DNA from: an uncultured Alphaproteobacteria bacterium
Lineage (GTDB): Bacteria; Pseudomonadota; Alphaproteobacteria; Methylaequorales; Methylaequoraceae
DNA: 33,937 nucleotides
Assembly: GCA_902618535.1 (NCBI GenBank)
Contig: CACNAV010000011.1
Location: 1 to 33,937 of the forward strand
Direction: 5' to 3'
Under the pieces are notes generated by a model, which saw only the letters and a program-made list of their open reading frames with translations, made no database searches and was not told the origin of the DNA. Both the position numbers and the translations under genes were made by a program. Position 1 is the first letter of the stretch. Every line of letters starts with the position of its first letter. This document shows, piece after piece, positions 17,526 through 25,401 of this stretch.

Positions 17526-18437
17526 TTATCTTTCTGTAGAATTAAAATTTTTTTTACTTTTTTTTATATTACTAAGAAAATTTTTGTAATGTTTATATAA
17601 ATCTTCACTTTTGAAAGAAGATTTTTTTACATGATTGTATTTTCCTTTAATTCTTAATTCTATTAATGATAGACTTTCGTTAGAAAAATCTTCATTTTTA
17701 AAATATCTGTTAAACAGAAATGCGCTTTCGAAGCAAGCATCACCTGATTCAAAATATTTTAAACCGGATTGAGAGTTTTTACTCTTACACCACACACATA
17801 CTGTTTCGTTTAAGAAACCCATTCTTTTTTTTTTTTTTGCAAGATTTAAAAATAGATCATAATCATGAGCTTTGAAGGATTTTCCAAAATTATAATTAAG
17901 ACTTTCATAGTATTTTTTATTATAAAATTTTTTGATTTTATCATAATTTATGACTGCCCCAAAGGATGGTATGTACATATCAAAGATTAATAAATCTTGT
18001 AATTCATTTCTGTTATCAACATAACTTTTATTTTTGTATCCTGGATGAACGTATTTGTGAATTCCGCTATTTTTTTTAATACTCATTTTTCCATATCCAA
18101 GGTCGAGGTCGTTTTTAATTGTATATTCGAATAGTTTTTCAATTGCTTTGGGTATAAAAAAATCGTCAGAATTGAGCATTATAACGTAGCTATTCTTTAC
18201 TTTTTCAAGTCCATTTAAAAAAGTAAGTCCAGAACCTTGATTTACTGAATTTCTATAATATTTAATTTTTCTACAATTATGTCTAATGTCCTTAATTATC
18301 AACCCTGTATTATCAGTTGAACAATCATCAACAATTATTATTTCGTTTACATATTTAATTTGATTTGCTGAGGCAATGGCTAAAGCAATGTTTTTAGCAT
18401 CATTATATGTAGGAATTACAACAGATAACATTATCAA
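17526..18437 (-). CDS. Family 2 glycosyltransferase
   Basis: 303 aa, GT-A fold. The N-terminus reads V-V-I-P-T-Y-N-D (residues ~6-13); the nucleotide-sugar acidic motifs are V-D-D-C-S-T-D-N and the D-x-D-like N-S-D-D-F. The C-terminal ~80 residues are charged and divergent, including F-N-R-Y-F and a lysine-rich tail, so acceptor specificity cannot be read. GAGG lies 9 nt before the ATG at 18437, supporting that start over the ATG two codons later. It follows the O-antigen-ligase-like gene after 74 nt on the same strand and probably contributes to a surface polysaccharide. Confidence 0.88.
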   Translation of the reverse strand: MIMLSVVIPTYNDAKNIALAIASANQIKYVNEIIIVDDCSTDNTGLIIKDIRHNCRKIKYYRNSVNQGSGLTFLNGLEKVKNSYVIMLNSDDFFIPKAIEKLFEYTIKNDLDLGYGKMSIKKNSGIHKYVHPGYKNKSYVDNRNELQDLLIFDMYIPSFGAVINYDKIKKFYNKKYYESLNYNFGKSFKAHDYDLFLNLAKKKKRMGFLNETVCVWCKSKNSQSGLKYFESGDACFESAFLFNRYFKNEDFSNESLSLIELRIKGKYNHVKKSSFKSEDLYKHYKNFLSNIKKSKKNFNSTER

Positions 18438-18511
18438 AAGCCTCTAAATTTATAAATTTATAAGCATTTTATATGCCAAAATTCATTGAAGATGAATTCC
18501 TACTGCTTGTA

Positions 18512-19699
18512 TTATTTATAGATTACTCTTTTCTTTAAAAATATTTGAGTCGCAATAAGGCTTAAAATGAAAAAATAACTTCCTTGCCACCAACCCAACC
18601 AAAAAGAAAAATTTACAAGAGAAGAACCCCAGAAGTAACCGTTAAAAAAAATAAGAAAAAATTTTTCTCTTCCATTTGCATTTTTGAAAATTTGATAATT
18701 TGTAAATAATATAAAAAGTAAAAAGGAAAAAGTTCCTAAAATCCCAATTTCTAGAAGTATTTCAATGAAAAAGTTATGAGGATGACTAGGAATAAATGTC
18801 ATATCACCAGTCATTTCATGTCCAATTATTCTCTGACTTTCATTTATAAAGTTTGATGTATCAGGTCCGTGACCTAATAAAGGATTACTCTTAAATTTAT
18901 TAAAACTAAATCCCCAAATAAACTGGCGATGAGTGTCAATCAACTTGGTTGGAATTTTAAATTCAAAATTTTTAATAGACTGAGGACTAAATTCAGCAGG
19001 TAAATTATTTACATTTTTAAAAGAGATTAAAGTAAAGATTATAACAAGTGAAAAAATAATTGTTTTTTTAAAAAACCTAATTTTATTTGTGAAAAAAAAA
19101 ATCGTATATAAAAATAAGCCACTTAAAATTCCCAAAACGGGAGAATTAGAATTACTTAAGATTAGTGAAGGAACAAGAAAAAATATTGGTAAATAAAGGT
19201 AACGTTTATTCTGAAAAAAAGTTAAAGTTAAAACAAGGATTGTTATTATATTTAATATTCCTTTAAACCTCAAAATGTTACCGAAAGTTTTGTAAGTTTC
19301 GTAATTAACAACGTTATACAAAAAAATTATTATTACATTTAAGATTGTTGAAATTATAAATATTTTAATAATTTTTTGAAAAGCTTCTGGTTTTTTTTGA
19401 AAATAAAAAAAAAGATTTAATCCTAAAAGTATAAACAAGATTAAATAAATTTGCACACTTAATGATCTTACTAATACGATTGAATTTATTGTTGAGAAAC
19501 TCAAAATTAATAAAAATATGAAAAAAAAATAATTAATTCTTTTATTTGAAAAGTGAAAGTAGATTTTATTTGGAGGGCTTAGAGCCATCATTAATAGAAT
19601 TCCTGATAATAAGGATATACCAAAGTAAATTTTATTTAGTAACAATAAAGAATAGCTGAATCCAATTAAAATGTATGAAAATTTTAGAGCTAAATTCAT
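18512..19699 (-). CDS. O-antigen ligase / Wzy-type polymerase family membrane protein
   Basis: 395 aa with about ten to twelve hydrophobic helices and few conserved charges. The family signature is the periplasmic-loop segment P-S-H-P-H-N-F-F-I-E-I-L-L-E-I-G-I-L-G near residue 305, preceded by L-L-G-H-G-P-D, as in Wzy_C proteins (WaaL O-antigen ligases and some polymerases). The catalytic His of the family is within H-P-H-N. WaaL attaches undecaprenyl-linked glycans to lipid A-core; Wzy polymerises them; the sequence alone does not decide which. It starts directly after the stop of the upstream small membrane protein (no gap). Confidence 0.85.
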   Translation of the reverse strand: MNLALKFSYILIGFSYSLLLLNKIYFGISLLSGILLMMALSPPNKIYFHFSNKRINYFFFIFLLILSFSTINSIVLVRSLSVQIYLILFILLGLNLFFYFQKKPEAFQKIIKIFIISTILNVIIIFLYNVVNYETYKTFGNILRFKGILNIITILVLTLTFFQNKRYLYLPIFFLVPSLILSNSNSPVLGILSGLFLYTIFFFTNKIRFFKKTIIFSLVIIFTLISFKNVNNLPAEFSPQSIKNFEFKIPTKLIDTHRQFIWGFSFNKFKSNPLLGHGPDTSNFINESQRIIGHEMTGDMTFIPSHPHNFFIEILLEIGILGTFSFLLFILFTNYQIFKNANGREKFFLIFFNGYFWGSSLVNFSFWLGWWQGSYFFILSLIATQIFLKKRVIYK

Positions 19700-19963
19700 T
19701 TAAAATATTTTTTTTGTGATCATCATAACAACTATCCAGCCAATAAGAATAGAAATAATAACAAAAATTATAAGGTTAAAAAAAAATCTTAAATTTTCTA
19801 AAAATGATGTTTTATCAAATTTGTTTAGTAAAAATCTTATCAAAGATATCAGTTTTTTAAAAACTAACAACAGTATCGAACCCACAAGAAAGTAAAATAA
19901 AAATTTTACTATCGTGGTATAAAAGCTTAGCTGATCTAAGAGAGAGGTCAGATAATCAAGCAC
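19700..19963 (-). CDS. Small membrane protein of unknown function (two helices)
   Basis: 87 aa starting with GTG at 19963. Two hydrophobic helices, about residues 16-41 and 64-83, flank a short basic linker (F-L-L-N-K-F-D-K-T), giving a hairpin topology. I do not recognise a family. The start codon shares its first base with the stop of the upstream 47-aa ORF (TAGTG), and the stop abuts the ATG of the ligase-like gene, so it is translationally embedded in the polysaccharide operon. It might be a partner or regulator of the ligase/polymerase, which is inference from position only. Confidence 0.65.
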   Translation of the reverse strand: MLDYLTSLLDQLSFYTTIVKFLFYFLVGSILLLVFKKLISLIRFLLNKFDKTSFLENLRFFFNLIIFVIISILIGWIVVMMITKKIF

Positions 19964-20106
19964 TATTCTTTTAGTTTAAGTTTTCCCTCACATGCAGAGC
20001 AAATCTTGTAATCAATTCTATTTTTTGGGTATATTGAATTTAATTCGTCAGCAAATACCCAAAAGACTGAGCCGCATCTCTGACACTCAATCCATATTTT
20101 TTCCAT
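19963..20106 (-). CDS. 47-aa zinc-ribbon-like small protein
   Basis: A short minus-strand ORF from ATG 20106 to TAG 19963-19965. It has C8-Q-R-C11 near the N-terminus and C36-S-A-C39 near the C-terminus, spaced like a four-cysteine zinc ribbon; W-I-E-C-Q-R-C-G-S-V-F-W resembles small zinc-ribbon proteins. Its stop overlaps the GTG of the next gene by one base, and its ATG follows the upstream 33-aa ORF after 3 nt. Coupling and the C-x-x-C pairs support a real gene. Function unknown. Confidence 0.65.
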   Translation of the reverse strand: MEKIWIECQRCGSVFWVFADELNSIYPKNRIDYKICSACEGKLKLKE

Positions 20107-20109
20107 TAA

Positions 20110-20211
20110 CTACTTTGTTTTAAGTTTACTTAAAACTTTTGAGAATACGTTTTGAAGGTCTTCTTTTTTAACCTTATTTGGATCAATTTTGACGGTCTTT
20201 TTTTTTGCCAT
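20110..20211 (-). CDS. 33-aa lysine-rich small protein, first of the polysaccharide operon
   Basis: ATG at 20211 preceded, 8 nt upstream, by a strong purine block (A5G5, 20229-20220 on the minus strand), one of the best ribosome-binding sites in the window. The peptide is highly basic: M-A-K-K-K-T-V-K-I-D-P-N-K-V-K-K-E-D, then an amphipathic helix (L-Q-N-V-F-S-K-V-L-S-K-L-K). No known family. The gap to the next start is 3 nt. Could be a true small protein or a leader peptide for the operon. Confidence 0.5.
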   Translation of the reverse strand: MAKKKTVKIDPNKVKKEDLQNVFSKVLSKLKTK

Positions 20212-20274
20212 TCTAACATCCCCCTTTTTGATATATATTTAGAACTATAAGATACTAACAATTATCATGTTAAA

Positions 20275-20688
20275 ATGAAACAATTTATTGAAAAAATTAC
20301 ATTTAAAACAGAAAAAAACGAGATGTTAAATATTACAAAAATTATTGAAGATACAATTAAAAAAAGTGATATTATTGATGGTCTACTTAACATTTCAATT
20401 CTTCATACTAGTTGCTCTTTATTGATTCAGGAAAATGCAGATTGTTCGGTGGTGGAAGATATTAAAAACTTTCTTAAAAGAATTGCTCCTGAAGATAATT
20501 ATTTGCATAATACGGAAGGTCCTGACGACATGCCAGCTCACTTAAAAAGTTTATTAACACAATCAAACTTAACAATGAGCGTAAAGAATAAAAAAATAAT
20601 ACTTGGGACATGGCAAGGAATTTTTCTTATTGAACATAGATATCAACAAAAAAATAGAGAATTACTTTTTCATTTATTAGGAGAATAA
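20275..20688 (+). CDS. YjbQ family protein (UPF0047, secondary thiamine-phosphate synthase)
   Basis: 137 aa, the normal family size. Conserved segments are all present: H-T-S (44-46), Q-E-N-A-D (52-56), E-G-P-D-D-M-P-A-H (81-89), G-T-W-Q-G-I (111-116) and E-H-R (120-122). Members form small homotrimers and weakly complement thiE mutants, hence the name; the true role is not settled. It is followed after 1 nt by a thioredoxin-like gene, so the two are probably co-transcribed. Confidence 0.93.
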   Translation: MKQFIEKITFKTEKNEMLNITKIIEDTIKKSDIIDGLLNISILHTSCSLLIQENADCSVVEDIKNFLKRIAPEDNYLHNTEGPDDMPAHLKSLLTQSNLTMSVKNKKIILGTWQGIFLIEHRYQQKNRELLFHLLGE

Positions 20689-20689
20689 T

Positions 20690-21238
20690 ATGGCTTTACA
20701 ATTAACACCCTTATGTAATTACGGAGAAAAATTACCAAATTTTAAACTCAAAAATGTAGATGAAAGTTTCGTCAATCAAGATATGGTTAAGGGAGAAAAT
20801 GGTACTTTAGTGTTTTTTATTTGCAATCACTGTCCTTATGTTAAAGCAATAACTAAAAAATTAATTAGCACTGTCAGTGAGATTACCAAATATGGAATAA
20901 AATCTGTGGGTATAATGCCTAACGATATAGTTAAATACCCAGAGGACAATTTCGAAAATATGAAAAAATTTTTTAATAAAAACCAATTTAACTTTCCTTA
21001 TTTAATTGACGAAAATCAGAGCGTTACAAGAAAATTTGGTGCGGTATGTACGCCTGATTTCTTTGGTTACAACTCTAAAAATGAATTACAATATCGAGGA
21101 AGAATTGCTGAAATGAAAAATTTAGAATTTGTAAATAACAAAAATGATTTACTTGATGCAATGATTGAAATATCAAAAACACAAAATGGTCCTAAAAATC
21201 AATTTTCTAGTGCCGGTTGTTCTATTAAATGGAAATAA
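20690..21238 (+). CDS. Thioredoxin-like / redoxin family protein
   Basis: 182 aa thioredoxin fold. The redox motif is F-I-C-N-H-C-P-Y-V-K with C45 and C48 (C-x-x-C), and the cis-proline region is G-A-V-C-T-P-D with a further Cys two residues before the proline. The C-terminal tail has A-G-C-S-I-K-W, typical of the C-N-H-C-P-Y redoxin subgroup found in many alphaproteobacteria. No signal peptide is visible, so it is probably cytoplasmic. Likely reduces disulfides or peroxides; substrate unknown. Confidence 0.88.
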   Translation: MALQLTPLCNYGEKLPNFKLKNVDESFVNQDMVKGENGTLVFFICNHCPYVKAITKKLISTVSEITKYGIKSVGIMPNDIVKYPEDNFENMKKFFNKNQFNFPYLIDENQSVTRKFGAVCTPDFFGYNSKNELQYRGRIAEMKNLEFVNNKNDLLDAMIEISKTQNGPKNQFSSAGCSIKWK

Positions 21239-21239
21239 A

Positions 21240-21914
21240 TTACGAAATGATTTTTAGAATTAGTTCTTTGCAATTTTCTGCTGCAAAGTCAGCTTTGTCA
21301 TAGTAGGAACTTAATTTTTTTTCATAAGATCTAATGTAGCCTGTTTTCATACCGACATTTTTTGCTCCATTTATATCCCAACCGTGAGCAGCAACCATAA
21401 TGATTTCATTTGGATTATAATTTAATTTATCACTCACAAAAAGATACGGTTCTGGGTTTGGTTTCCAAATTTTAATATCCTCAATTGAAAATTGATAATT
21501 TACTAATTCTATTAATTTATTTTTTTTTAATAAGTTAATACTATTTTTTTTTGGTCCGTTGGTTAATGTGGCAATTTTAATATTATGTTTTTTTAATATT
21601 TTGAAACTATCCTTAATATCATGATTAGCTTTTAGGTTTTTAAAACCATCGAAGAGAAATTTTAAAATTTGAAGATTTTTTTTCTTATAAATAATTAGTT
21701 TTTTTAACTCTTCTTTTGCAATCTTAGAAAAGCTTAAAAATTTTTCTGGCGTCGATGAAGCAAACCCTTCTTTTAATGTATTAATAAACCACTGATCGAC
21801 TAGAAGAGGATTAATTTTTTTTTCTTTAAATCTTTTTTTAACTTCATTTAAATTAAAAATAGTTTGATTCACATCAAAAATAGCCAATTTTAATTTTTTT
21901 TTCGACGTTAACAT
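21240..21914 (-). CDS. HAD hydrolase, haloacid dehalogenase type II-like
   Basis: 224 aa. Motif I is F-D-V-N-Q-T with nucleophile D14 and Asn at 16 instead of the phosphatase Asp, the pattern of L-2-haloacid dehalogenases (compare F-D-V-N-E-T). Motif II is L-T-N-G-P (T118-N119), motif III lysine K151 is in W-K-P-N-P-E-P-Y, and motif IV is A-A-H-G-W-D-I-N-G-A (175-184), also dehalogenase-like. The activity could be dehalogenation of 2-haloacids or another small-molecule hydrolysis. It is convergent with the redoxin gene and ends 1 nt from its stop. Confidence 0.85.
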   Translation of the reverse strand: MLTSKKKLKLAIFDVNQTIFNLNEVKKRFKEKKINPLLVDQWFINTLKEGFASSTPEKFLSFSKIAKEELKKLIIYKKKNLQILKFLFDGFKNLKANHDIKDSFKILKKHNIKIATLTNGPKKNSINLLKKNKLIELVNYQFSIEDIKIWKPNPEPYLFVSDKLNYNPNEIIMVAAHGWDINGAKNVGMKTGYIRSYEKKLSSYYDKADFAAENCKELILKIIS

Positions 21915-21955
21915 TATTTAAAAATTAAGTTATATGTATTTTATCTATTATTCAA

Positions 21956-22465
21956 ATGTTAAATCTTTCGTTAATTAGGCATGCTAAATCTGACTGGAAT
22001 CATGGTATTGATGATGATATGAGTAGACCTATTTCACTCAAAGGTATCAATAGAACAAATAAAATTTGTGTGTTAATCAAAGAAAAAAAAATGATTTTTG
22101 ATGAAGTATTCTGCTCTCCATCAAAAAGGACCAAAGAAACTTTAGACATAATAGTTAAAAATCTACCTTGTCAACCTTCAGTTCACTACTTAGAAAATCT
22201 TTATCACACTTCATCTTTTGATATTTTTGAAACTGTAATGTTAGAAGCAAAAAAAAAAAGGGTTTTAATTGTTTCTCACCAACCACTATTATCTAATTCA
22301 ATTGAAAACTTTTTTAGTGATAGCCAGAACAAACATTATTTAAATGCTATAACATCTTATCCTACCTCTGCTTTGTTTAACGTAAGTTTTGAATGTGAGG
22401 AGTGGTATCAAATTTCAAAATGTAATTCGGTTTTCAATTTCTTTATTAAACCCTCTGAATTATGA
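21956..22465 (+). CDS. SixA-like histidine phosphatase family protein
   Basis: 169 aa. The phosphohistidine acceptor motif is R-H-A-K-S-D-W (R8, H9) at the N-terminus, as in SixA and related alphaproteobacterial proteins. F-C-S-P-S-K-R-T-K-E-T supplies the second Arg, and V-S-H-Q-P-L-L the second catalytic His. SixA removes phosphate from histidine phosphotransfer domains, but many relatives act on small molecules. It stands alone. Confidence 0.88.
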   Translation: MLNLSLIRHAKSDWNHGIDDDMSRPISLKGINRTNKICVLIKEKKMIFDEVFCSPSKRTKETLDIIVKNLPCQPSVHYLENLYHTSSFDIFETVMLEAKKKRVLIVSHQPLLSNSIENFFSDSQNKHYLNAITSYPTSALFNVSFECEEWYQISKCNSVFNFFIKPSEL

Positions 22466-22581
22466 ACCGATTAATTAATTATTTATTTAAATGTTTAAGT
22501 AAAAGTAATTCATTGCGGTTAAAAGCAAATTAAAAGTTAACAATTCATCCAGAAATTTTATAAATTTTAATTTTAAGATAA

Positions 22582-22893
22582 TTAAAAAGTTGCCAGGTAC
22601 GCTTGAGTGCATTTCTTATTTCTTGAAATTTTATCAAGAGAGCTTTTTTGAGACTTTTTAAATTCGGATATAATTTGTTGATTTTGCGAAATTAATTTTA
22701 GAACACTTTTTTTGTTTTCATTCTCAAAAGAGTAGTTACAAGAACTCATGTCATTAATTATTTTTTTTCTCATTTTATCTAAATGATTAATTTTTCCGTA
22801 CTCACCTGCTGAAATTAATAACGAAATTTGGTTAGATATCTTTTCTAACTTATCTAATTGAGACTTTATTGATTGCGAAACTCTATCGTTCAT
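22582..22893 (-). CDS. FliT-like flagellar export chaperone (putative)
   Basis: 103 aa, almost all helical and charged. Residues ~8-48 (L-D-K-L-E-K-I-S ... A-G-E-Y-G-K-I-N-H-L-D-K-M-R-K-K-I) resemble the N-terminal helices of FliT, where an A-G-x-(Y/W) turn precedes L-x-x-x-R. The C-terminal helix ends with K-K-C-T-Q-A-Y-L, compatible with the FliT C-terminal A-Y. FliT escorts FliD to the export gate. It overlaps the upstream fliS by 11 nt, the classic fliS-fliT order, which is the main support because FliT is poorly conserved. Confidence 0.65.
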   Translation of the reverse strand: MNDRVSQSIKSQLDKLEKISNQISLLISAGEYGKINHLDKMRKKIINDMSSCNYSFENENKKSVLKLISQNQQIISEFKKSQKSSLDKISRNKKCTQAYLATF

Positions 22894-23272
22894 TTTTACT
22901 CATTTGATTTATTATAAAAATTTCCTCTAAGGCATTCATTGCTTTTTTTACACCCTCAACGACTTGTTCTCGAAAGCATTTAATTAGTTGTTGTCTACAA
23001 AATTCATAAAGCTGAAAAAGTTTTGCTGCAAGTTTTTGTCCTTTCTCAAAGTCTAATGTTGTTTGTAATGTATAAATAATAACGAGCGAACGGCTAAAAT
23101 ATTTAGCTCTAAACTGTCTTTGACTGTCTACACCTGTTGAAGTAATTACTTTATCCATAGATCTCTTTAATTCACCAACCATATTTTTCACAATAGCTAT
23201 CGGGTCTTGCGATTGAATAGAAGACTTCTCTGTGTTTTTGTAAAAATTTTTTGCTTTATTAAAATTTCGCAA
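22883..23272 (-). CDS. fliS: Flagellar export chaperone FliS
   Basis: 129 aa starting with TTG at 23272. FliS keeps flagellin unpolymerised before export by clamping its C-terminal helices. The helical-bundle signature is clear: Y-F-S-R-S-L-V-I-I-Y-T-L-Q-T-T-L-D (around 58-74), then K-G-Q-K-L-A-A-K-L-F-Q-L-Y-E-F and an amphipathic final helix. Of three FliS-like proteins in the window this is the most canonical and the only one followed by a FliT-like gene. It is divergent from the unknown 115-aa gene with 17 nt between starts. Confidence 0.88.
   Translation of the reverse strand: MRNFNKAKNFYKNTEKSSIQSQDPIAIVKNMVGELKRSMDKVITSTGVDSQRQFRAKYFSRSLVIIYTLQTTLDFEKGQKLAAKLFQLYEFCRQQLIKCFREQVVEGVKKAMNALEEIFIINQMSKNER
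22956..22982 (-). promoter_or_regulatory. Putative sigma-28-type promoter inside fliS, upstream of the fliT-like gene
   Basis: Minus strand: TAAA (22982-22979), 15 nt, then GTCGTTGA (22963-22956). It matches the element upstream of the small flagellin, fliD and fliS3. It lies within fliS and would start transcription ~56 nt before the fliT-like ATG. The spacing is exact, but the intragenic position makes it less certain. Confidence 0.35.
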
Positions 23273-23289
23273 AATGATATCTTTCTCTT

Positions 23290-23637
23290 ATGGTTAATCC
23301 TTTAAATTCACCTTATAGTCCTGAAAATATAAACCACAGGACTGAATTTGATAATGGTACTGCAATTGGTATGCCACCAATTAGTTTTAGTACCAGAAAA
23401 AATACACCCATAACCAATGTTAACAACTCATACGAGTATAACCCATCTCATAACAGCTCGAGACGATATAGTAAGAATTTAGCTCCCTCAGGAATTTTGA
23501 CTGAAGCATTTTTTAAATCAAGAGTTTTATTAAGTCCTGTTTTTTTTCACAATGAAGCGGCAGTTAAGTATCAAAATATTTCACGAATTTTTTCCACCAG
23601 TAATGATATTAAAGTAAATTTATTACGAGTAGCTTAA
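23290..23637 (+). CDS. 115-aa protein of unknown function next to fliS
   Basis: ATG at 23290, divergent from fliS; its last 4 nt overlap the end of the convergent chloride-channel gene. The first ~65 residues are rich in N, S, P and Y and look disordered (for example N-S-P-Y-S-P-E-N-I and N-P-S-H-N-S-S-R-R-Y). The last ~45 residues look folded: P-S-G-I-L-T-E-A-F-F-K-S-R-V-L-L, then F-F-H-N-E-A-A-V. No signal peptide, no membrane segment, no family recognised. Nothing on the other strand explains this stretch, and dense packing favours a real gene. Location suggests a flagellar role but this is inference. Confidence 0.55.
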   Translation: MVNPLNSPYSPENINHRTEFDNGTAIGMPPISFSTRKNTPITNVNNSYEYNPSHNSSRRYSKNLAPSGILTEAFFKSRVLLSPVFFHNEAAVKYQNISRIFSTSNDIKVNLLRVA

Positions 23638-25334
23638 TCTTCATTTTCATGATCTTTTTCTTCTTTTGAAACTTTTAAGTAAATTTTAAGTAAATCCCCC
23701 TCACTTACAACCCCAAAAATCTCTTTATTTTCTCCCAACACTGGTATTGATTCTCCCACAAAAGTTTTACACTTTTCAATTGATTTAAAAACACTGCTGG
23801 TGGTTTTAAGTTTGAGAAATTCGTTCAATTTTAAATCTTTTAAATATTTTTTTTTATTTTTTTGATTTAATAAAAAATGCAATTCAAATTTATTAATTAA
23901 TATTTTTTTATCATCAACTAGATAGCATTCCGCTTTTTGTAATTTCACCATTTTTTTAATTGCTTCATTTACATTCATTTTCAAAGATAATGAACAATAA
24001 TCTTTATGCGAAATTTCTGAAACCTCAATCTGTTGAAGTTTTATATTTTCTCTTCCAATTTTTAGGTCAACTTTTTTGTTTAATAGAACTCTATCAAAAA
24101 CCGATTGCCCGATTACTTTATAGGAGATCAATGAGGCAAATACTATGCTCAACCCAGCTACTAATGTTGCTTCATAATCTGATGTAAGTTCTAAAATTAT
24201 CATCATATTTGCAACAGGTCCTCCAATCACACAACTAGCGAAAGCTGACATTGACGCGACAGTTAACAGGTTTAGATCTAATTCTGGGTTAATTTGTTGA
24301 AAAAAAAAGCCTAGAATGACCCCAATACTTGCTCCGATAAAAAGGGCAGGGGCAAATACTCCACCAATCAATCCCATCCTTAGGCAGACTACTGTTAGGA
24401 ACAATTTAAAAAATAGAAAATAAATTGCATATTTTAAATTAATCTTTCCCTCAATCATTTCTCTTATTGATTCAGTGCCAAGTCCAATTACTTGAGGTAG
24501 ATATAAAGATATTAAACCACAAATTAATCCAGCAATTGCTGGTTGTAACACAGGTTTAATTTTGGATATATCAGGAAAAAATTTTGGGTGTGTTAACCCT
24601 TTCATATAAATTATAGAAATTAATCCACAGATTACGCCAGCTGCTATAAAAAAAGGAAAATCATATAAGGACTCTATATCCCCAATACTTCCCAAAAATA
24701 TGGGTTCTATTCCAAATACACTTTTAGTAAAAACATATGAAACAATCGAAGCAACAAGTATGGGAGCAAAAGAGGCCATTGATTGATGGCGAAGAATGAC
24801 TTCGCGTGCAAAAATTAATCCTGCCAAAGGAGCACCAAAACCTGATGAAATTGCAGATGCAACACCCGCACCAACAACAATGTCATATTGTGTTTTTTTT
24901 GGAAATAAGTTGTTAATTTCTGCTCCAATTGTAGCTCCAAAATGAACCAAGGGACCATATTGCCCAACTGACCCTCCTGCAGAGATTGACAGAATTGAAG
25001 CAAATGAGCTTATAAAACCTGATTTAATATCAAGTGGCTTTTTTTCAGAATGCGTTGCTAATATTACATCTGGGGGTCCATGCCATCTGTCACCGAGGGC
25101 AATTTCTCTTAAAATTCCAACTATTAAACCTATTGTAAAAGGAATTAATATTATAAAAAGTATAAATTCACCTGTATTATTAAATAAGGCACTTATAGTT
25201 TCAAAATTTCGTTCAGGGTTTCTGAAAGCGTTTGTGAGAAGTTTTACTAAGCTAATAAATCCATATACACTTATGGAGGTAATTATTCCAATTATGGAAC
25301 CTAAAACAAGAGTTATAATTATTGATAAAAACAT
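23634..25334 (-). CDS. CLC-family chloride channel with C-terminal CBS pair
   Basis: 566 aa; residues ~1-415 are the CLC membrane domain with many helices, ~440-560 a CBS-pair regulatory domain (V-N-E-A-I-K-K-M, then P-V-L-G-E-N-K-E-I-F-G-V-V-S-E-G-D-L-L). CLC landmarks: G-P-P-D-V at 86-90, G-S-V-G-Q-Y-G-P-L-V at 121-130, G-F-G-A-P-L-A-G at 165-172, G-G-V-F-A-P-A-L at 325-332. The external gating glutamate of the G-(K/R)-E-G-P motif is Tyr (Y126), and the inner proton glutamate is Val (V179 after E178), as in CLC channels. It may be a passive anion channel. The gene lies between two flagellar blocks, and its ribosome-binding site is inside a hairpin. Confidence 0.92.
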   Translation of the reverse strand: MFLSIIITLVLGSIIGIITSISVYGFISLVKLLTNAFRNPERNFETISALFNNTGEFILFIILIPFTIGLIVGILREIALGDRWHGPPDVILATHSEKKPLDIKSGFISSFASILSISAGGSVGQYGPLVHFGATIGAEINNLFPKKTQYDIVVGAGVASAISSGFGAPLAGLIFAREVILRHQSMASFAPILVASIVSYVFTKSVFGIEPIFLGSIGDIESLYDFPFFIAAGVICGLISIIYMKGLTHPKFFPDISKIKPVLQPAIAGLICGLISLYLPQVIGLGTESIREMIEGKINLKYAIYFLFFKLFLTVVCLRMGLIGGVFAPALFIGASIGVILGFFFQQINPELDLNLLTVASMSAFASCVIGGPVANMMIILELTSDYEATLVAGLSIVFASLISYKVIGQSVFDRVLLNKKVDLKIGRENIKLQQIEVSEISHKDYCSLSLKMNVNEAIKKMVKLQKAECYLVDDKKILINKFELHFLLNQKNKKKYLKDLKLNEFLKLKTTSSVFKSIEKCKTFVGESIPVLGENKEIFGVVSEGDLLKIYLKVSKEEKDHENED

Positions 25335-25373
25335 AAAACTCCCCCTTAAAGTATAACTTTAGGGAGGAGTTTT
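25335..25373 (-). terminator. Strong hairpin: terminator of flagellin/fliS2 transcript and possible SD-sequestering structure for clc
   Basis: Arms of 18 nt (25335-25352 and 25356-25373) around a 3-nt loop pair with 16 Watson-Crick pairs, one G-U and one mismatch. On the minus strand the structure follows the fliS-like stop by 28 nt and ends in UUUU, then AUGUUUUU, so it can terminate the flagellin operon. Its 3' arm contains GGGGGAG, the apparent Shine-Dalgarno of the CLC gene, whose ATG begins immediately after the stem. Confidence 0.75.
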
Positions 25374-25401
25374 TCTATTTTTAAATTAAGAATTCTATGA
25401 A

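Noticed and set aside
22466-22581. Possible RNA or bidirectional terminator between sixA-like and fliT-like genes
   Set aside because: Only low-complexity AT palindromes of the AAATTT type; no stable GC-containing stem and no tRNA or known ncRNA feature.
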